NCBI GenBank assembly: GCA_038363925.1
Contig: JAQQWL010000013.1
Location: 1,054,001 to 1,118,000 of the forward strand
DNA from: Apiospora phragmitis
Taxonomy: Eukaryota > Ascomycota > Sordariomycetes > Amphisphaeriales > Apiosporaceae
Length of the DNA stretch: 64,000 nt
Direction: 5' to 3'
Shown here piece after piece: positions 58,941-64,000 of this stretch (the stretch's first letter is position 1; every line of letters begins with the position of its first letter). The notes under the pieces were generated by a model. It made no database searches. It saw nothing but the letters and a program-made list of their open reading frames with translations, and was not told the origin of the DNA. A program made the translations under genes and the position numbers.

Positions 58941-60301
58941 TTATGCAACAACGCCACTGGCTTCAGCCTCCTTTTTAGCTTCATCGGCTGGGGCCCCGTC
59001 CTGCTTGGCGTGGATCTCGGTCAGAGTCTTTTCAACCGCAGAAAGGAACCTCGTGACTTCGTCTTCGGTGCCCACAGTGATCCGGAGGCACCCGAGACAA
59101 CCATGCTCCTTACCCCGGAACCGCACGACGACGCCCTTGTTCTCCGCTAGCGTTTCGTACACTGCCAGTGCCGTGACGTTATCTGCTTCACCCTTCGCAT
59201 TGAGTATCTCGTACAGCAGGAAGTTGCTCTCTGTGCCTCCCCGCAGCCGACCGATGCCCTTGATCTTGGGAAGCTCCTGAATCAGTCTGTTGCGTTGCGC
59301 CACAATCTTCTCCAGGTTACCCCGCATCGTTGCTATGCCCTCGGCCGAGACGGCGTACGACGCCAGTGCGCTGGTCGGGCTGGAGATGTTGTAGGGCGCC
59401 TTGAGGCTATTGAGTAGTCGTACGATAGGCGCCGAGGCAAAGGCCGCTCCCAGCCGGATGCCCGCCAGACCAAAGGCCTTGGACAGGGTCTGCAGAACTA
59501 CCAGATTAGGCCACTCGGCAACCCACTCGGCCATGGAAGCGCCATCGGGCGAGAAGTCGATGTAAGCTTCGTCGAGCACCACCACGCCGTTCCAGGTCGG
59601 ATGCTCGAGGATCCGCTTGACGTCTTCCTTGGCTAGCAGAGAGCCCGTCGGGTTGCCTGGCGAGCAGAAATAAACCAGCTTGATGTCCTTCTCGTTGGAA
59701 AGCGCCGAGGTTACGGCGTCGATATCGATGCCGAACGTCGGCGCGGGCAGCAGTGGCACCTTCACAAGGCCCACATCGTTGACCTGGGCCGATACCGAGT
59801 ACATACCGTACGTCGGCGGGCAGACCAGGATGCGATCCCGGCCCGGAACGCAGAAGCAGCGGAGCAGGCCGTCGATGGCTTCATCGCTACCCACACCAAC
59901 GAACAGGTTTTCCGGTGTGATGGTCTTGGAGGTGTGGTGGTGAGTGTTGCGCAGATTGCACAACAATTGTTTCAAATCATGCTGGTGAGGGTCCGGGTAT
60001 CTGTGCAAACCCTCAACGTCGATTTCTGGCCCCTTGGTGCCGGTGGCTGAGGAGGACGCTTTTTCGACTGCCACTTTAGGCAATGAGGGGCCATACGCAT
60101 TCTCGTTTGCGTCCAGCAAGACATTTGTGCCATCATCTTTATAGTCGCTAAACCAACAGTCAGCCGTCACTGCCACATGCAGAAATCCATGAGATTAACA
60201 CCCACAGAGGCGTCGGGTTTAACGTACTCTCTGGCGCATCGGTATGGTTCCAGCGCCAGGATGTTGGCCCTGGCACAAGTTTGCAGGTTGAAAGGCGACA
60301 T
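58941..60301 (-). CDS. HIS5: Histidinol-phosphate aminotransferase
   Basis: Two exons (60301-60228 and 60147-58941) encode 426 aa. The intron has GTACGT and GTTTAG and joins YRCAR to DDYKDDGTNVLLDANENA, the family N-terminal signature. PLP-fold landmarks: GVGSDEAID, CPPTYGMYS, CSPGNPTGS, VVLDEAYIDF, then LSKAFGLAGIRLG with the Schiff-base lysine at about 248. Near the end is VVVRFRGKEHGCLGCLRITVGT with the phosphate-binding Arg. The enzyme converts imidazole-acetol phosphate to histidinol phosphate with glutamate as donor. A perfect GCN4/CPC1 element lies 115 bp upstream, consistent with general amino-acid control. It is divergent from CNS1. Confidence 0.95.
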
Positions 60302-60975
60302 GACGCTATGGCTGATTCGTGATTGTAACCGTCTTCAACGAAAGTGAATATAGTAGATGTCCACAGCTTACGAATGGGGATGAAACCAAATATGTGACTG
60401 CTTCCCAGGAGGTCCTGACTCACAAATGTGTTCCGGTGATACCCCTACAAGTACAGTCTGGTGGGAGTCACTCATAAAGTGCAATGGCGGATCGAGACTG
60501 GAGACAGTAGCAGTGGACTATCAAAAACACGGGGCCCGCTTTGCCTAGGTGTCCGACGCCGGCATTGGGGCTCAGGTACTTTGTATCGTAGCTCGCTCAC
60601 TCTTGTCCTTCAACCGCGGTGACTCTTATAACTATTCTGAAAAATCAATGGCATTGAACTTGGCTCTCTGGATCAGAACTGTGCATAACTTCCTCTTCCA
60701 GGAATTCTAGATAGGTGACTGTGCTATCTTTTGCGAACAGTGAGTAAGTAAATAGCGTGTTAGTACGCGGGTGGAAATTTTATTTTTAACCCTACCCACC
60801 TGCAGCTTGAACGATTGGACAGAAAGTGAATCTCAGATCGAGTAAATACGTCAACCCTTTCCCGTCAGTCCACAGTGACAGGACTTAAAGAAAAACTCAC
60901 AGAGGCAACTAAGTTCGGGAATTTTATCAAGAATTTTGGGGCACAGAAAATACTGCATACGAAGAGGGGGGCAAT
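60302..60975. promoter_or_regulatory. Divergent HIS5/CNS1 promoter region
   Basis: 674-bp non-coding spacer shared by two divergent genes. It includes the TGACTCA element on the HIS5 side and an A/T-rich TATTTTTAAC tract at about 60780 on the CNS1 side. Confidence 0.5.
60416..60422. promoter_or_regulatory. GCN4/CPC1 binding site TGACTCA
   Basis: Perfect consensus TGACTCA about 115 bp upstream of the HIS5 ATG. A weaker TGACTCT is at about 60619. Family knowledge: Gcn4/Cpc1 activates amino-acid biosynthetic genes, HIS5 among them, through this element. Confidence 0.6.
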
Positions 60976-62244
60976 ATGCATATCGAGGAGATCACCGACG
61001 AGGTAGCCGCCAAGCTGCAAGTTTCATCCGACTCACCACAGCAAGATGGCCCCAAAGATAAGGGTGATGATGGCAAACCCGTCATGGCAGGGCCGGAGCT
61101 CTCACCCGGTCGCGCCATGACCCACAGGAAGACAGTGGATGAAGTGTACGCCGAGCTCAAACAGTCGCCCTTCTTCATGACGGATCTGGAGGAGAATGAC
61201 GAGACCGAGGCGCTGAAGGCCATGGCCTACGAAGGGTCGCCGCTGGACGTCGCCACCGACTTCAAGAACAAGGGCAACGAGTGCTTCAAGGTGAAGGGCT
61301 GGTGGGACGCCAAGGAATTCTACACCAAGGGTATCTTGGTCCTGGCGGCCGAGGAGCGGAAGCGTCCCGCCGTGGCGAAAGGGGAGACTCCAGCGCCGAT
61401 GATAACTAGTGGTCCCGAAGAAGGAGAGGAACCAGCAGGGGTGGAGGAGATCCAGGAGCAACGCAAGGTCCTCGAGGTCTCGTACGTCAACCGCGCCGCC
61501 TGCCACCTGGAGCTGAAGAACTACCGCAGCTGCTGGCTCGACTGCGCCGGCGCGCTGCGCCTGAACCCGCGCAACGTCAAGGCCTTCTACCGGTCGGCGC
61601 GCGCGCTGCTGGCCGTGGACCGCGTCGCCGAGGCCGACGACGCGTGCGCGCGGGGCCTGGCGCTGGACGAGCAGAACGCGGCGCTGCGGTTCGTGGCGCG
61701 CGACATCATCAAGCGCCAGGAGCTGGTTGTAGGGAAGCAGCGCAAGGAAGACGAACGCGCGGCCCGAGAGAAGCGGCGCGAGGTTTTGCTGAAGGCGGCG
61801 CTCCAGGCGCGCAGCATCGCGACCCGCTCGACCGAGAAGCCGCCCGAGATGGAGGACGCCAAGATCCAGCTGGTGCCGGACCCGGACGACCCGCGCAGCG
61901 CCGTCAGCTTCCCGGCCCTGCTGCTGTACCCGGCCGACTACGAGACCGACTTCATCAAGGCCTTCAACGAGACCGAGACCCTCGCAGACCACCTCGGCTA
62001 CGTGTTTCCGCTGCCGTGGGATCGGAAGGGAGAGTACACGCTGGCCAACGTGGAATGCTACATGGACACCGTGTCAGGGGGCATCATCAAAGTCGGCAAG
62101 AAGGTCTCGCTCCTAAAGGTCCTATCGTCCAACAACGTGGAGGTGGTCGACCAAGTGGTGCGCTTGTTTGTACTGCCCAAGGCAAAGGCCGAGGGCTGGC
62201 TACAAAAGTACAAAGAAGAGAAAGCCAAGCGGATGGGTCGTTGA
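60976..62244 (+). CDS. CNS1: Hsp70/Hsp90 co-chaperone Cns1 (TTC4 homologue)
   Basis: Single exon, 422 aa. N-terminal acidic segment with FMTDLEENDETEALKAMAYEG (67-87), a Cns1/TTC4 hallmark. Three TPR units follow: ATDFKNKGNECFKVKGWWDAK (93-113), VSYVNRAACHLELKNYRSCW (169-188) and NVKAFYRSARALLAVDR (200-216). The Lys, Asn and Arg residues expected for a carboxylate clamp that binds EEVD tails of Hsp90 and Hsp70 are visible. A Lys/Arg/Glu helix (247-275) leads to the C-terminal wheel domain (FPALLLYPADYETDF; FPLPWDRKGEYT), ending in a basic KYKEEKAKRMGR. A roughly 35-residue acidic insert lies between TPR1 and TPR2. Yeast Cns1 is essential and supports translation elongation factor folding. Confidence 0.93.
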   Translation: MHIEEITDEVAAKLQVSSDSPQQDGPKDKGDDGKPVMAGPELSPGRAMTHRKTVDEVYAELKQSPFFMTDLEENDETEALKAMAYEGSPLDVATDFKNKGNECFKVKGWWDAKEFYTKGILVLAAEERKRPAVAKGETPAPMITSGPEEGEEPAGVEEIQEQRKVLEVSYVNRAACHLELKNYRSCWLDCAGALRLNPRNVKAFYRSARALLAVDRVAEADDACARGLALDEQNAALRFVARDIIKRQELVVGKQRKEDERAAREKRREVLLKAALQARSIATRSTEKPPEMEDAKIQLVPDPDDPRSAVSFPALLLYPADYETDFIKAFNETETLADHLGYVFPLPWDRKGEYTLANVECYMDTVSGGIIKVGKKVSLLKVLSSNNVEVVDQVVRLFVLPKAKAEGWLQKYKEEKAKRMGR

Positions 62245-62587
62245 TGGCCACGACTCCATCACGTTAAAGGAGACGAAAAGAAAAAGAAATTCAGCACATG
62301 ATCTACAGTTCGGTGTACGTGGTGGTAGTGATGATGATGATGATGATGATGATGACAGTAATGATATTACAAGTTAAATGTCCGTTTCGACGGAATGCTT
62401 TTTGACCCATACCACGATGATGGAAATGCAACCCAATATTTGCCCTTCAAAGACACGAAACTCCCAAGAAAACGCCGCATATCTCCGACCCAATGCCGAT
62501 ATTTTCTCACACTAGCACTGCTCGTTTGCCAGTACCCGAATTTCCACCATACTGAATGACAAGCGCCTTCCGTCCGTTTCCCCCAAA
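62245..62587. other. Intergenic region between converging genes
   Basis: 3' flanks of CNS1 and the APSES factor. It contains the GAT microsatellite and no gene. Confidence 0.5.
62329..62354. repeat. (TGA)n trinucleotide microsatellite
   Basis: About eight to nine tandem TGA units in the CNS1 3' flank. Confidence 0.9.
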
Positions 62588-63935
62588 TCACATGGAACTG
62601 GCCCTCTGCCTCTTTCGGGGGAACGCCACGTCCGTAGGTGAAGTCGATGCCGAAGCGACACCACCCGGCCTTCCGTTGCTTCTGGCGACGGTGTCCCGGA
62701 CGCTTAGGTTCATGAGGAGGAGCGCGGCCTTCTTCTCCGGACCGAGGTCTGCCGCCTCTGTCGTAGTGGGCTTCTTCTCTTCTTTCAAGGGCGGCGTGAA
62801 GGCAGCTGGCGATTGTAAAGAGGTCACTTCTCGTCTCCCACCGCTTTCGACACGGATGACCTCACTGTAGCCGTGCTCTAAGTGCTCCGCCGACCGTTTA
62901 CGCGGCGAGTCTCGTTGCGGGGATTGTTGCCGGTTGACAGAAAGAGCTGAGGATGGGGTCATATGGGGTATTTGGCTATGATGGTGATGATGATGATAGA
63001 TAGCCGGGTTCGGGGCATGCATAGGAGGAGGGGCTGTGTGATGATAAGGTTGTGGGCTGCCTAGTCGCGGTACTGCACTCAGCCAGTGGTTATGAGGAGG
63101 GGGAACCGCGTCGTAGTGATGATGGTGGGGGTGGGGATTGTTGACGGGCGTCCAGCTACTCGTAGGGGGCCGCAGCGGCGTGAGAACTTGAATGGGAGAG
63201 TATAGGAAACGTTCGTGGAGGCCGCGGTCGGTCGCCGGTGAGACTTCGCCGTCCGTATCGATGCCGTACGGGTTCTCGCTGCTGAAGAACGGTCTCCGTA
63301 CACGCAGGCGCGGGTATTCCGGTCTGGCATCGTCGTAGCCGCCAAGTCTCGCGGGCCGGCGGAGAACTCGGTTTGGACTCGCGCCACCACTTGCGGACGT
63401 GACCATGTTCGAATAGAGTCGTCGAAAGCGATCTGTCTCACGCGTTGACTGAAGGATGATGGTTGGATCAATGATCATGCGACCATGCTCTGGCGCGTCA
63501 GGCGGGATGCACATAGATGGGAAATCCGGGCCGAAGATAGGAATCAAGGCTCCTGAAATACGATAGCAGAAAGTGGCACAGACGGCTTTGGCACAATTGA
63601 AAGGCATCCAATAGCCTGATATCATTGTCAGTCTTGATACGGCGGGGGCCAGATGTAAGGCAAACATGGTACAAGTAGTTACTTACCCTGGGCCATGATC
63701 GAACCTCCTGTGATACTGTGGGTGATCTCCTTGAGACCCGGGTTCATGTTCAACATCTTGGCGGGTGTTGTCTTGGTAGGATTAGAGACAGGTCCTCGGC
63801 CAAGTTCAAGGGAGGCGATCGACTTACCTTGGAATACTTGCAACACTTGAAGAAAGGAGTCATGCGGACAAGGCCAACGTTGTAGTCCCACATCACCACG
63901 TACTCGGTATCGTCACCGGGAAGTTTGAAAACATA
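62588..63935 (-). CDS. APSES-domain transcription factor (Xbp1-like), 5' part beyond the window
   Basis: Visible exons are 63935-63828, 63771-63687 and 63615-62588, joined by canonical introns. The first visible exon begins after a TTTTTCAG acceptor, so earlier exons lie past 64000. The APSES/KilA-N-type domain is [19 protein letters not shown], then [20 protein letters not shown] and [18 protein letters not shown] .. [12 protein letters not shown]. This wording fits the Xbp1-like branch rather than StuA or Swi4/Mbp1. The rest is disordered with His-rich runs ([15 protein letters not shown]), a nuclear-localisation-like RDSPRKRS, and a basic PRKRQRAS end. Xbp1-type proteins are stress-linked repressors in yeast; the role here is inferred. 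Confidence 0.85.
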
Positions 63936-64000
63936 CTGAAAAACTGTTATCGTGTGGTTAAATCTCCTGCTTGACAAGTGTTCAAATATCGAGCCTCGGG

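Overview
The window looks like nuclear DNA of a filamentous ascomycete (Pezizomycotina, probably a Sordariomycete). Genes lie on both strands. Introns are short (about 50-100 nt), with GT..AG ends and CTRAC-like branch points. The gene set is ordinary fungal housekeeping: Rab-GDI, RSC8, PMS1, BST1, HIS5, CNS1, an APSES factor and mitochondrial enzymes. I found no tRNA, rRNA, CRISPR array, intact transposon or secondary-metabolite cluster.

Layout. 1-6 kb: a C2H2/fungal_trans transcription factor (minus) with a long leader. About 6-17.7 kb: an 11.7-kb stretch with no supportable gene. 17.7-21.5 kb: mitoribosomal protein L47 (uL29m) and Rab GDP-dissociation inhibitor. 22.6-27.3 kb: a conserved unknown protein and the mitochondrial helicase Irc3 (both minus). 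28.4-31.8 kb: a single-pass surface protein and an Rrn5-like Pol I factor. 32.3-38 kb: a four-TM membrane protein, then mitochondrial adrenodoxin/ferredoxin reductase and ETF-alpha, which converge tail to tail. 38.5-44.7 kb: RSC8/SWI3-type remodeller subunit converging on mismatch-repair PMS1. 47.7-51.3 kb: GPI inositol-deacylase BST1. 52.5-55 kb: a C2H2 protein and unresolved coding-like debris. 55.4-56.8 kb: flavohaemoglobin with an octanucleotide microsatellite in its leader. 58.9-62.2 kb: divergent HIS5 and CNS1. 62.6-64 kb: an APSES (Xbp1-like) factor whose 5' part lies beyond the window.

The most striking feature concerns the sequence itself. Six genes (22.6-24.5, 32.3-34.4, 38.5-40.7, 41.3-44.7, 47.7-51.3 and 53.6-54.9 kb) have recognisable protein sequence that jumps frame at single points, at least 13 in all. 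Most jumps fall at short C/G or A/T runs and are explained by a one-base gain or loss. Each gene's total length becomes divisible by three once these are allowed for. Because RSC8-type genes are normally essential, uncorrected assembly indels are the likeliest cause, and gene models across these points should be treated as provisional. Separately, the intron splitting the two zinc fingers of the first transcription factor ends in AT, not AG. I did not find a convincing previously undescribed biological system.
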